Source: Planctomycetes bacterium MalM25
Lineage (GTDB): Bacteria; Planctomycetota; Planctomycetia; Pirellulales; Lacipirellulaceae
Assembly (NCBI GenBank): GCA_007745835.1
Contig: CP036424.1
Span: 1,945,001 to 2,009,000 of the forward strand
Direction of reading: 5' to 3'
DNA length: 64,000 nt
Positions 10,517 through 19,268 of this stretch are shown piece after piece. Position 1 is the first letter of the stretch. Every line of letters begins with the position of its first letter. The notes beneath the pieces were generated by a model. The model had not been told where the DNA came from and did no database searches. It saw only the letters and a list, made by a program, of their open reading frames with translations. The translations under genes and the position numbers were made by a program.

Positions 10517-11977
10517 ATGAAGATTTACCTTGTAGCCGGCCTGGCGTTGATCGCCATGGCCAGCGCCGCGGTGGCCGATCAGGTCGCCCAACCGTCGTCG
10601 ATCGACGCGACGACCTTCCAGTACAACAGCTACTACTCGCAGCCGGCGGACACGCTGCCGACCGTGACCCACGCCGACCCCGCCTCGTCGGCCGCTGAGC
10701 CGGCGCCGCTCGCCGCCGCGAGCTGCTGCGAGCCGAGCTGTGGGTGCGAGCCCTCTTGCGGTTGCGACGATGGATGCTGCGGCGACTCGTGTTGCGGCGA
10801 CGCTTGCGGATGCGGATCGACCTGCTGCGGCGGCGGGTGCTCGCTGCTGGGCGACTGCTGCCTGGGCGACGCTTGGACGCTCAAGGGTGAAGTCGACCCG
10901 TGCGGTTGCTGCGCGATCGACTTCGGCGGCTGGACCCAGTTCGGCTACCACAGCGACAACGCCCGGCTGTCGCAGAACCGCAACGACAACCTCGCGTTCA
11001 ACGACCGCGAAGACCGCCTGAACCTGCAGCAGCAGTGGTTCTGGGCCGAGAAGGTCGCCGACGGCTCGTGCGGCTTCGACTGGGGTTTCCGCGCCGACCT
11101 GATGTACGGCACCGACGCCCAGAAGACCCAAGCCTTCGGCAACCCGGCCGGCAGCTGGGACTTCGCCAACGGCTGGGACTACGGCAACGGCGCCGCGGGC
11201 TTCAACTACGGTTGGGCCATGCCGCAGCTGTACCTCGAGATCGCGAAGGGTGACTGGAGCGTGATCGCCGGTCACTTCTACACGCTGGTTGGCTACGAAG
11301 TGGTGACCGCTCCGGACAACTTCTTCTACAGCCACGCCCTCACGATGTTCAACAGCGAGCCGTTCACCCACACGGGTGTCTTGGCGACCTACAGCGGCAT
11401 GGACAACGTGGAGCTCTACGGTGGTTGGACCGCGGGCTGGGACACCGGCTTCGATCAGTACGGTGACGGCAGCAGCTTCCTCGGCGGTTTCAGCACGAAC
11501 CTGACCGACGACGTCGCCTTCACCTACATCACGACGATGGGCGACTTCGGCGCCCGCTCGCGTGGCTTCGGCGCCCCGGCGCTCGGCGCCGGTGGCGACT
11601 ACAGCCACTCGCTCGTGTTCGATGTCGCGGTCAGCGACAACGTGAACTACGTCTTCCAGAGCGACCTCGTCGGCATCGACGACCGCAACGGAACGGTCAC
11701 GGCGAACGACCAGGTCGGCATCAACCAGTACTTGTTCTACACGATGAATGACTGCTGGGCCGCGGGCACCCGCCTCGAGTGGTGGAAGTCGGACGGCTTC
11801 AGCTACCAGGAGCTGACCATGGGCTTGAACTACAAGCCGCACGCCAACGTGATCGTCCGTCCGGAGCTCCGCTACGACTGGACCGCCTCGGACGCCGCGG
11901 CGGCCAACATGGGCTTCGCCGACGCGTCGACCTACAACAACTGGTCGTTCGGCTGCGACGTCATCCTCACCTACTGA
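10517..11977 (+). CDS. Outer-membrane beta-barrel protein (BBP2 type) with Cys-rich N-terminal region
   Basis: This 486-aa protein has a Sec signal peptide (MKIYLVAGLALIAMASAAVA, 1-20). Residues about 70-135 hold 20 cysteines in short CC and CxC clusters. The rest is a run of amphipathic beta strands rich in Trp, Tyr, Phe and Gly, starting at GGWTQFGYHSDNARL and ending in the aromatic C-terminus CDVILTY, as in porins. The barrel resembles the BBP2 family (putative beta-barrel porin-2) common in Planctomycetota. The Cys segment may form a disulfide or metal-bound plug, which is inference. The gene is monocistronic and ends in a strong terminator, suggesting high expression. Confidence 0.8.
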   Translation: MKIYLVAGLALIAMASAAVADQVAQPSSIDATTFQYNSYYSQPADTLPTVTHADPASSAAEPAPLAAASCCEPSCGCEPSCGCDDGCCGDSCCGDACGCGSTCCGGGCSLLGDCCLGDAWTLKGEVDPCGCCAIDFGGWTQFGYHSDNARLSQNRNDNLAFNDREDRLNLQQQWFWAEKVADGSCGFDWGFRADLMYGTDAQKTQAFGNPAGSWDFANGWDYGNGAAGFNYGWAMPQLYLEIAKGDWSVIAGHFYTLVGYEVVTAPDNFFYSHALTMFNSEPFTHTGVLATYSGMDNVELYGGWTAGWDTGFDQYGDGSSFLGGFSTNLTDDVAFTYITTMGDFGARSRGFGAPALGAGGDYSHSLVFDVAVSDNVNYVFQSDLVGIDDRNGTVTANDQVGINQYLFYTMNDCWAAGTRLEWWKSDGFSYQELTMGLNYKPHANVIVRPELRYDWTASDAAAANMGFADASTYNNWSFGCDVILTY

Positions 11978-12019
11978 GCGACGACCCGCTGCTGAAAACC
12001 GGCTGCTAAACACCAACGA

Positions 12020-12054
12020 CCCGCGGGCCCCCCTTGGGGCCCGCGGGATTTTTT
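12020..12054 (+). terminator. Rho-independent terminator of the outer-membrane barrel gene
   Basis: A perfect 12-bp stem (cccgcgggcccc at 12020-12031, ggggcccgcggg at 12036-12047) with a 4-base loop is followed by a run of six T at 12049-12054. It lies 43 bases past the stop of the barrel gene and before the convergent cytidine deaminase gene. The T run is only on the plus-strand side, so it acts for the upstream gene. Confidence 0.92.
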
Positions 12055-12061
12055 ATGCGCG

Positions 12062-12466
12062 TTACTCGGTCAGCCGGAAGCCGGCGGGGAGCAACTCGTT
12101 CAGGGCGACCGTCCGCTGCACCTCGCCGCTGTCGCTATCGACTAGCAGCACCGTCGCCTCGGGGCCCAGCTCGTACATGAATTGACGGCACGCCCCGCAG
12201 GGCGCCGCGGCGCCGGGGGTGGCAACGGCGACGGCGAGGATCTTTCTCGCCCCGGCGGTCACGGCGGCGGTCGCCGCGGTCCGCTCGGCGCAGATCGTCA
12301 GGCCGTACGAGCTGTTCTCGACGTTCACGCCGGCTGTGATCTGGACGCGGTCGTCGAGCACCGCGGCGCCGACGTGGAATTTTGAGAACGGCGCGTAGGC
12401 GTTCGTCCGCGCGGCTAGGCTCACTTCGATCAACGAGCGACGCACTTCCTCGGTTAATTCAGCCAT
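12062..12466 (-). CDS. cdd: Cytidine deaminase
   Basis: A 134-aa zinc enzyme converting (deoxy)cytidine to (deoxy)uridine. It has the family's zinc ligands: CAERTA near residue 58 (Cys plus catalytic Glu) and PCGACRQ near 91 (two Cys). The AYAPFSKFHVGAA and NVENSSYGLTICAER blocks are typical of the small tetrameric class. It is the last gene of a minus-strand run with the nucleoside phosphorylases and deoC, 27 bases after the pyrimidine phosphorylase, so the products feed directly into that enzyme. Start ATG 12466. Confidence 0.95.
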   Translation of the reverse strand: MAELTEEVRRSLIEVSLAARTNAYAPFSKFHVGAAVLDDRVQITAGVNVENSSYGLTICAERTAATAAVTAGARKILAVAVATPGAAAPCGACRQFMYELGPEATVLLVDSDSGEVQRTVALNELLPAGFRLTE

Positions 12467-12493
12467 GCATGCAGCCTAGCTTGCGTCCGCCTC

Positions 12494-13780
12494 TCAGTCG
12501 ATGCGATCGATCACCAGCGGCGGCGAATCAATCGGTTCGTCGCCGATCATGATGGCGCCACGCGTCAGGTTGATCGCCCGCTCGCGACCCCGGTCAGTTG
12601 CGAACAGCCGCACGAGGGGCTGGCCGGTCTCGACCGGCTCGCCGATACGCACGAGGCACTCGAACCCAACCGAGAAATCGAGCGGGTCGCCCTGCTGCTT
12701 GCGGCCCCCGCCCAACTCGATGACGGCGTAGCCGAGCGTTTCGGTGTCGATCGCTGAAACGACGCCCGCCCGTTCCGCGGAGACTACCGTCTCGGCGGCG
12801 CGTGGCCGTGGGGCTTCGAGGTCGCCTTCCTGGGCACGCACCATCTGGGCGAGTTTCTCGCGGGCTGAGCCGTCGTCGAGGGTCTTGGCGATGCGGGCGC
12901 GTCCCTCCTCAATGCTCGCGGCGACGCCGGCGAGGGTGAGGGCCTCGGCGCCCTGTTCGACAACCAGCTTGCGGAGGTCATCGGGGCCGGCGCCCTCAAG
13001 GCAGGCGACCGATTCGTCGATCTCCACGGCGTTGCCCGCGAGGCGACCGAGGGGCTGATTCATATCCGTCACCAGGGCGGCCGTCGCCACCCCCATCCGC
13101 TTGCCTGTGTCGACCAGCGAGCGGGCCAGGGCGGTCGCGTCCTCGCGGGTCTTCATGAAGGCGCCGCTGCCGCACTTCACGTCGAGCACCAAGGCGTCGA
13201 GCCCCTCCGCGAGCTTCTTGCTCATGATGCTGGCGGTGATCAGCGGGATGCTCGGCACGGTGCCGGTCACGTCGCGGAGGGCGTACAGCTTGCGGTCGGC
13301 GGGGACCAACTCGGGCGAGGCGGCGACGATCACGCAGCCGATCTCGTCGGCGAGGCGTTGGGCCTCCTGCACGTTGTAGTCGACGCGGAAGCCGGGGATC
13401 GATTCGAGCTTGTCGAGCGTGCCGCCCGTCGCGCCGAGGCCGCGGCCGGAGATCATCGGCACCCGCACGCCGCAGCAGGCGAGCGCCGGCGCGAGGGGGA
13501 TCGACACCTTGTCGCCGATGCCGCCCGAGGAGTGCTTGTCGACGTTCGGCGCGCCGCCGTCGGGCGAACCGGCGAAGACCTCGCCCGAGTTGAGCATCGA
13601 TTCGGTGAGGGCGGCGGTCTCCGCGGTGGTCATGCCACGGAGAAAGACGGCCATCGCCCACGCGGCCATCTGGTAATCGGGCAGGTCGCCCGCCGCGTAG
13701 GCGGCGATGAAGTCGGCGATCTCGGCCTGCGAGAGTTCGCCACCGTCACGCTTCTTGGAAATGAGTTGGGCTACGTTCAT
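12494..13780 (-). CDS. Pyrimidine-nucleoside/thymidine phosphorylase
   Basis: A 428-aa enzyme of the DeoA/Pdp family, cleaving thymidine, deoxyuridine or uridine with phosphate to base and (deoxy)ribose-1-phosphate. The N-terminal helical domain begins MNVAQLISKKRDGGELS, followed by the phosphate-binding KHSSGGIGDKVSIPLAP (about 80-96), the glycine-rich GRGLGATGGTLDKLES, and LVLDVKCGSGAFMKT. Length matches Pdp/DeoA (433-440 aa). The frame stays open to 13813, but that extension runs into an intergenic repeat, so ATG 13780 is preferred. DeoA (thymidine) versus Pdp (broad) specificity cannot be settled by eye. Confidence 0.93.
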   Translation of the reverse strand: MNVAQLISKKRDGGELSQAEIADFIAAYAAGDLPDYQMAAWAMAVFLRGMTTAETAALTESMLNSGEVFAGSPDGGAPNVDKHSSGGIGDKVSIPLAPALACCGVRVPMISGRGLGATGGTLDKLESIPGFRVDYNVQEAQRLADEIGCVIVAASPELVPADRKLYALRDVTGTVPSIPLITASIMSKKLAEGLDALVLDVKCGSGAFMKTREDATALARSLVDTGKRMGVATAALVTDMNQPLGRLAGNAVEIDESVACLEGAGPDDLRKLVVEQGAEALTLAGVAASIEEGRARIAKTLDDGSAREKLAQMVRAQEGDLEAPRPRAAETVVSAERAGVVSAIDTETLGYAVIELGGGRKQQGDPLDFSVGFECLVRIGEPVETGQPLVRLFATDRGRERAINLTRGAIMIGDEPIDSPPLVIDRID

Positions 13781-13787
13781 GGCCAGA

Positions 13788-13853
13788 TTGAACCACGAAG
13801 ACACGAAGGACACAAAGGCCCTCCTTCGTGCTCTTGGTGTCTTAGTGGTTCAA
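13788..13853. repeat. Inverted repeat between pdp-type gene and PNP gene
   Basis: The left arm (ttgaaccacgaagacacg, from 13788) and right arm (ggtgtcttagtggttcaa, ending 13853) are near-perfect reverse complements made of short ACACGAAGG-like units. The right end overlaps the last codon of the purine nucleoside phosphorylase gene (TGA read at 13850-13852). This is the cleanest copy of the repeat family in the window. Confidence 0.85.
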
Positions 13854-14677
13854 ATTGAGACCACTACGGCCTCGACGATCGCCCGCAGCTTCTCGCCGGC
13901 GGAGGCGGCCGCTTCGACGACCTCCTCGTGCGTGGTCTCGCCGAGCTGGTCGGGCGAGCAGGCGTTGGTGATCGTCGAGAGGCCGAGCACCCGCAGGCCG
14001 GCGTGGCGGGCGGCGATGACCTCGGGCACGGTCGACATGCCGGCGGCGTCGCCCCCGAGAGAACGACACATGCGGTACTCGGCGCGGGTCTCGTAAGTCG
14101 GGCCGAGCATGCCGACGTACACGCCCCGCGGCAGCGGGAAGCCTTGCCCGCGCGCGGTCAGCTCAGCGAGCTTCATCAGTTCCGCATCATACGGCGCCGA
14201 CATGTCGGGGAACCGTGGGCCGAGCGCATCGTCATTCACGCCGATCAGCGGGTTCTTGAACATGAAGTTGATGTGGTCCTCGATCAGCATCACGTCGCCG
14301 ACGGCGTAGCGCGGGTTGAGGCCCCCCGCGGCGTTGGAGACGATGAGCGTCTCGATCCCGAGCCGTTTCATCACCCACACGGGCAGGGCGGCCTGCTGGG
14401 CGTCCCAGCCTTCGTAGAGGTGGAACCGTCCCTGCATGGCCAGGATCGTCCGGCCGGTCCCGCGCAGCTCGCCGACGATCAGCCGCCCCGCGTGCCCGGC
14501 GGCGGTGGAGCGGGGGAAGTTGGGCAATTCTTCGTAGGGGAGGGCGACCGGCGCGTCGATCTGCTCCGCAAGGCCGCCGAGACCCGAGCCGAGGATCACG
14601 CCGACCGTGGGCTTGGCCTCCACCCGGTGGTGGATGGCGGCGACCGCTTCGTCGATGTGCTGGCTGAGTTCGTGCAT
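13850..14677 (-). CDS. Purine nucleoside phosphorylase I (6-oxopurine type)
   Basis: A 275-aa trimeric-class PNP, cleaving inosine, guanosine and their deoxy forms with phosphate. Visible signatures: GVILGSGLGGLAE, the GHAGR block, MQGRFHLYEGW (phosphate-site His), SNAAGGLNP, MLGPTYETRAEY (purine-binding Glu), GMSTVPEVIAARH and STITNACSP. The Asn in TITN aligns with human PNP Asn243, consistent with 6-oxopurine preference. The frame is open to 14734, but those codons lie in a tandem repeat; ATG 14677 gives the normal length. It is followed by a second PNP gene upstream in the same transcription unit. Confidence 0.93.
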   Translation of the reverse strand: MHELSQHIDEAVAAIHHRVEAKPTVGVILGSGLGGLAEQIDAPVALPYEELPNFPRSTAAGHAGRLIVGELRGTGRTILAMQGRFHLYEGWDAQQAALPVWVMKRLGIETLIVSNAAGGLNPRYAVGDVMLIEDHINFMFKNPLIGVNDDALGPRFPDMSAPYDAELMKLAELTARGQGFPLPRGVYVGMLGPTYETRAEYRMCRSLGGDAAGMSTVPEVIAARHAGLRVLGLSTITNACSPDQLGETTHEEVVEAAASAGEKLRAIVEAVVVSI

Positions 14678-14705
14678 AGCGAGCCGCGATTGATTGGCTG
14701 GCGGT

Positions 14706-14750
14706 GGAACCGCCAAGGACGCCAAGAGCGCCAAGGTTCGCCAAGAGCAC
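14706..14750. repeat. Tandem CGCCAAG-unit repeat upstream of the first PNP gene
   Basis: Four near-identical units of about nine bases (cgccaagga, cgccaagag, and so on). Bases 14706-14737 are identical over 32 bases to 16465-16496. It sits in the gap between the two PNP genes and would be absorbed into the N-terminus if the longer start were used, which argues against that start. Confidence 0.8.
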
Positions 14751-14777
14751 CGCTGTTAGGTTATCAGGGCCTTCGGG

Positions 14778-15614
<837 letters not shown>

Positions 15615-15634
15615 GGTCTTTCTGGATTTCTGTT

Positions 15635-15695
15635 AACCACGGAGACACCGAGAACACGGAGCAACAACCCCGTTGCTCTCGGTGTCTTCGTGGTG
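15635..15695. repeat. Inverted repeat between deoC and the second PNP gene
   Basis: Left arm accacggagacaccgag (about 15636-15652) pairs with ctcggtgtcttcgtggt (15678-15694), one mismatch in 17. Between them acacggagcaac and gttgctct give a further short pairing, so the RNA could form a continuous hairpin. Same family as the copies at 13788 and 22927. Confidence 0.85.
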
Positions 15696-15700
15696 ACTGT

Positions 15701-16402
15701 CTAATAGGAGTCGCCTTCGGAGCCCTGCGCGATCGCTTCGGTGGCGCTGGTGCCGAGGCGGGTGGCGCCCGCCTCGACCATCTTCACGGCGTCGGCGTAG
15801 CTGCGGACACCGCCAGAGGCCTTCACCTGCACCTGGGGGCGACACGAGCCACGCATCAGGCGGATGTCTTCGACGGTGGCGCCGGTCGACTTCAGGGCGC
15901 CGTCGTCCCCTTTAACGAAGCCGAAACCCGTGGAGGTCTTCACGAACGCCGCGCCGGCCGCTTCGCTCAGCTCGCAGAGCTTTCGCTTGTGGTCGTCGGT
16001 CGGCATGAGGCCGGTCTCGAAGATCACCTTGGTGATCGCGCCGGCGCTCTTGGCCGCCTCGACGACCGCCGCGATGTCGGAGCCGACCGCGTCCCAGTCC
16101 TCGGCGAGCGCCTGGCCGATGTTCACGACCATGTCGACCTCGCGGGCGCCCTCTTTGCACGCGGTAAGCGTCTCAGCGACCTTGGCCGTGGTGCTCGTGC
16201 CGCCGTGGGGGAACCCGATCACGGTGCTGGGCAGCACCGACGAGTCGGCGAGGCATTCGGTGGCGACCGCCACGTGCGACGGCTTTACGCAGACGCTGGC
16301 GATTCCGAGGCGGACCGCCATGGCGCACGCGTCGCGCACGTCGGCAGCGGTCTGGGTCGGGTGGAGGACGGCGTGGTCAATCAGCGAGACGATTTCAGGC
16401 AT
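15701..16402 (-). CDS. deoC: Deoxyribose-phosphate aldolase
   Basis: A 233-aa class I aldolase splitting 2-deoxyribose-5-phosphate into acetaldehyde and glyceraldehyde-3-phosphate. Motifs: LIDHAVLHPTQT at the N-terminus, SVCVKPSHV, TVIGFPHG, EVDMVVNIG, the Schiff-base lysine in AAFVKTSTGFG, and the second conserved lysine in QVQVKASGGVR. Start ATG 16402 gives family length; the open frame extending to 16549 runs into a tandem repeat. It leads the minus-strand salvage genes, completing degradation of deoxynucleosides released by the phosphorylases. A phosphopentomutase (deoB) would be needed and is not in the window. Confidence 0.95.
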   Translation of the reverse strand: MPEIVSLIDHAVLHPTQTAADVRDACAMAVRLGIASVCVKPSHVAVATECLADSSVLPSTVIGFPHGGTSTTAKVAETLTACKEGAREVDMVVNIGQALAEDWDAVGSDIAAVVEAAKSAGAITKVIFETGLMPTDDHKRKLCELSEAAGAAFVKTSTGFGFVKGDDGALKSTGATVEDIRLMRGSCRPQVQVKASGGVRSYADAVKMVEAGATRLGTSATEAIAQGSEGDSY

Positions 16403-16464
16403 GGCCCGATGATACGGGCTCCGCGGACCGTCGAATAGGAGTCGACAAAGGCTTCCTGGGCAGG

Positions 16465-16496
16465 GGAACCGCCAAGGACGCCAAGAGCGCCAAGGT
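16465..16496. repeat. 32-bp direct copy of the CGCCAAG tandem repeat
   Basis: This stretch (ggaaccgccaaggacgccaa and 12 more bases) is identical to 14706-14737. It lies in the gap between the exported EEP-family gene and deoC. Two identical intergenic copies 1.8 kb apart show the unit is mobile or maintained. Confidence 0.8.
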
Positions 16497-16511
16497 CTGC
16501 CAAACAACCCG

Positions 16512-17552
16512 CTAGTTGGCGGGCGCCTCGGGCAGTTCGAGATCGACAACCACCGGGAAGTGGTCCGAGGTGTCCAGCCCGACGCAGCGGCTTACGAAAG
16601 CCCGCTTAACGTAGGGCTCCAGCTGCTTAGGCAGCAGGATGTGGTCGATCATCGTGAAGACGTCGTCGCCGTCGGCGGCGCCGTTCTCGTTCCAATCCCA
16701 GTGCGACGTGTAGCGGTCCGCCTGCCGCGGCATCCACTTCGCCGCGTTAACGAGTTCGTCACCTGGCGACTCGGCGTCGTAGTCCTTGAGCTTGCGGAGC
16801 GTCTCGGTCAGGGTCGAGCGGCTCTCGTCCCGGTCGGGGATGTCCGGGTCGTAGTCGTTCAGGTCCCCGAGGATCAGCGGCAAGTAACCTTTCGGCGCGA
16901 CCTCGCTGCGGATCGCCCGGCGGACGACTTCGACCTCGGCTGAGCGCTTGGCGTTGGAGTACTCGTCGGACGGGTTCGACTTGAGGTGCAGGCCGAAGAG
17001 CCCGAGTTTCCAGCCGTTCACAGTAGCGAAGTAGACCGAGTTGCGCGACAGCGACGTGCTGCTAGTGCGACGGTCGCCCTCCCAGCCGGTGAAGCTGAAC
17101 GACTGCCGCCAAGTTGGGTCTTCACGTTCGGAGTAGATCGTCCGCATCGTGGCGCCGTCGACCTCATCGAGCGGCAGCCGCGTGATGACGCCAACGTCCA
17201 TGCCACTGAACGAGTCGTTCGACTCGATGTGGTAGCCCCGGTAATCCTTGAGGCCCTTCTCGTGCAGGATCTCTACGAGCCGATCGACCGCCTCGCGGCT
17301 GGTCACCTCGACCAGGTTCAGCAGGTCGGGCGAGAGCGTTTCGATCACGTTCGCGACCCGTTCCAGGTGCCCGTTGCGGGCGTGGTCGAAACGGAACTTC
17401 TGCAGCTGACCTGCGCGAACCCGCGGCGCGGTGAGGATCTCCGCGTTGAACGTGACTAACCGAAAAGGAGTCGTGTCGGCCGCCGGGGCGTGGGTCGCCC
17501 CCAGGGTAACCAGCCCCAAGGCGAGGCGCGCCAGAGCGATGCGGCCGATCAT
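16512..17552 (-). CDS. Exported endonuclease/exonuclease/phosphatase-family protein
   Basis: A 346-aa protein with an N-terminal signal peptide (about 1-25, MIGRIALARLALGLV and an Ala-rich cleavage region). It then has the EEP fold motifs in order: LVTFNAE, LLNLVEV (metal-binding Glu), GLFGLHLKSNPSD, LGDLNDYDP (catalytic Asp/Asn) and TSDHFPVVVDL (catalytic Asp-His) near the C-terminus. Members cleave nucleic acids or phosphodiester/phosphoester bonds in lipids and inositols. The signal peptide and position ahead of a nucleoside-degradation cluster make an extracytoplasmic nuclease plausible, but the substrate is not shown. Its start overlaps the preceding DUF1559 gene's stop by four bases, indicating translational coupling. 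Confidence 0.8.
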   Translation of the reverse strand: MIGRIALARLALGLVTLGATHAPAADTTPFRLVTFNAEILTAPRVRAGQLQKFRFDHARNGHLERVANVIETLSPDLLNLVEVTSREAVDRLVEILHEKGLKDYRGYHIESNDSFSGMDVGVITRLPLDEVDGATMRTIYSEREDPTWRQSFSFTGWEGDRRTSSTSLSRNSVYFATVNGWKLGLFGLHLKSNPSDEYSNAKRSAEVEVVRRAIRSEVAPKGYLPLILGDLNDYDPDIPDRDESRSTLTETLRKLKDYDAESPGDELVNAAKWMPRQADRYTSHWDWNENGAADGDDVFTMIDHILLPKQLEPYVKRAFVSRCVGLDTSDHFPVVVDLELPEAPAN

Positions 17553-18601
17553 GGCGCCTCCGTCGCGACGTCGCCAGCGGCGCGGGTGAAGAGCGTGACG
17601 AACAGCTCAAGGTCCAGGTCTTCGCCGTGGAAGTGGACCGAGCCGTCACCGTAGAGGAAGTTGGCTCCTCCCGGGTGGAACGCGTAGATCTCGTCCCAGT
17701 TGCTGCAGTTCATGAGTGTCGTGGCGCCGCAGTCGAAGGAGTTGGGCCAGATGAAGTACGAGTCCGGATCGGCCCAACCGCCGCCCGATTCGACGCCTGG
17801 CCGCCCATCGTTATCGCTGTCGAAGAGTTGTTCGCCTTGCACGTAGTGAAGCGGACGACCCGCGTCCTCGAAGACCATGAAGGTCTTGGAGAGGCCGTCG
17901 GTGCACTTGCGCAGGCTGGTCGGGGTGTCTTGGATCAGGCCGGGTAGATTATCGATGTTGCGTGGTTGAACTAGGCCCAGTTCGACCAGCTCGCAGAAGC
18001 CTTCACTGCCGCCCGACGGTGTGTAGATGTCAACCAGCAAGGCGTAGTCTGAGGCAGCTCCACCAACAAACTCATCGAAGGCCTTGATCTCCTGCGTTCC
18101 GTTTCTTTCCTCGATCGTCGGGCCAGAAGGGCAGATCAATGCGGGGATCGGCGTGGTGGAAACGTCGATGTTCCTGACACCACTCGAGTTCGTGCTGATA
18201 TCGAACCAGTGGAGGTCGAAGTCCATCTGGTCGTAGAGGCCCTGCTCTTCAAGGTAAGGCAGGATAAAGGAGACGAAATTGTGCTGACGCTTGCCGTTCC
18301 CCTCAGGGCGGGGCAGCGCTTCGCCGGGGCAGTCCCCACCGATCGGCGGGCGCGATGAGCTGCCGCGGTAATTAGGCGTGTAGGCCAGCGGCAACTCGTT
18401 GTTCGCCGACTCATAGTTCAGAATCGCCAAGCCAAGCTGCTTGAACTGATTCGTGCATTGAATTCGCCGTGCCGCTTCACGGGCTGCCTGCACCGCCGGC
18501 AGCAGGAGGGCGACCAAGATCCCGATGATCGCGATCACGACTAGCAGTTCAACGAGAGTAAATGCCGACCGCTTACCGGCTTGGATGGGCTTGGTGTTCA
18601 T
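17549..18601 (-). CDS. DUF1559 prepilin-like protein
   Basis: A 350-aa member of the large planctomycete family with a type IV prepilin-like N-terminus: basic leader to about residue 13, then FTLVELLVVIAIIGILVALL as hydrophobic helix, followed by the family block LPAVQAAREAARR. The C-terminal region carries the usual AFHPGGANFLYGDGSV motif. Such proteins are processed by prepilin peptidase and are thought to be exported; their function is unknown, although genomes often hold dozens. It overlaps the next gene by 4 bases and lies 47 bases after a small lipoprotein gene, an arrangement repeated at 62.1-63.9 kb. Confidence 0.92.
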   Translation of the reverse strand: MNTKPIQAGKRSAFTLVELLVVIAIIGILVALLLPAVQAAREAARRIQCTNQFKQLGLAILNYESANNELPLAYTPNYRGSSSRPPIGGDCPGEALPRPEGNGKRQHNFVSFILPYLEEQGLYDQMDFDLHWFDISTNSSGVRNIDVSTTPIPALICPSGPTIEERNGTQEIKAFDEFVGGAASDYALLVDIYTPSGGSEGFCELVELGLVQPRNIDNLPGLIQDTPTSLRKCTDGLSKTFMVFEDAGRPLHYVQGEQLFDSDNDGRPGVESGGGWADPDSYFIWPNSFDCGATTLMNCSNWDEIYAFHPGGANFLYGDGSVHFHGEDLDLELFVTLFTRAAGDVATEAP

Positions 18602-18648
18602 GGCCGTGATCCTGTAGTGGAGATGCCCCCGGCGGAGCTTCGCTCAGT

Positions 18649-19104
18649 TTACTTCTTTCTCGATTTAGCCTCGAACGGAGCCAACTCATTGGGGCCCGCT
18701 TCGATTGTCACTTTAATCGGCGAGGTGTCCGGTTTCCCATATTCACGCCCAATCGAGGGACGCTTCGCCCAGCGTTTGTACTGATCGGGGTTCTTGGCAG
18801 TCCCGTTGCGCAGAACCACGGTGTACTCACCAGCGGGAGCGCCGTCGGCTTTGCCGAAAGTCGTAAGTTCGAACCTGCCCGCTTCGTCCGTGGTCCCGAA
18901 CGGACGCTCCTTCATGAACGCCTCATTGCCCGAAATCGGATTCAGGAAGACCCGAGCCCCCTCGTACGGTTTCCCATCGACTAGGACCGAACCGCTCACC
19001 GGGTAGCGGGCGATCTTGCCGTCGCCGCAGCCGGCCAGGGCGGCAATCGACGCCAGCGCCCAAATCCATCGGGGTCGGGCTAGCGGAGAACGACGTTCAA
19101 ACAC
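18649..19104 (-). CDS. Small lipoprotein with carboxypeptidase regulatory-like fold
   Basis: A 151-aa protein with a lipobox (IAALAGC, Cys near residue 26) after a basic leader and hydrophobic segment. The mature part (YPVSGSVLVDGKPYEGARVF, then TTDEAGRFELTTF, GEYTVVL) has the strand pattern of carboxypeptidase-regulatory/transthyretin-like domains. Such lipoproteins commonly accompany DUF1559 genes in Planctomycetota. It lies 47 bases upstream of the DUF1559 gene on the same strand and is probably the first gene of that unit. Function unknown. Confidence 0.8.
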   Translation of the reverse strand: MFERRSPLARPRWIWALASIAALAGCGDGKIARYPVSGSVLVDGKPYEGARVFLNPISGNEAFMKERPFGTTDEAGRFELTTFGKADGAPAGEYTVVLRNGTAKNPDQYKRWAKRPSIGREYGKPDTSPIKVTIEAGPNELAPFEAKSRKK

Positions 19105-19268
19105 GGCGGGATGGCGTTGTGCTGGCGGCGGGAGGTGGGCCTAGCCCCCGGCGGCGGGGGGGCGGGGGGCTTGGACTTTGCGGCATGATAGCGGTGGTGG
19201 GGGCAGAACGTCCAGTTAAGCGCAGCCCGGGGAACGTTTTCCGACGATCTTCACAGGTTGAGTGACCT

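Noticed and set aside
10319-12016. 565-codon minus-strand frame opposite the outer-membrane barrel
   Set aside because: Translation is Val/Arg/Ala-rich without structure, and the plus-strand gene has signal peptide, barrel and terminator.
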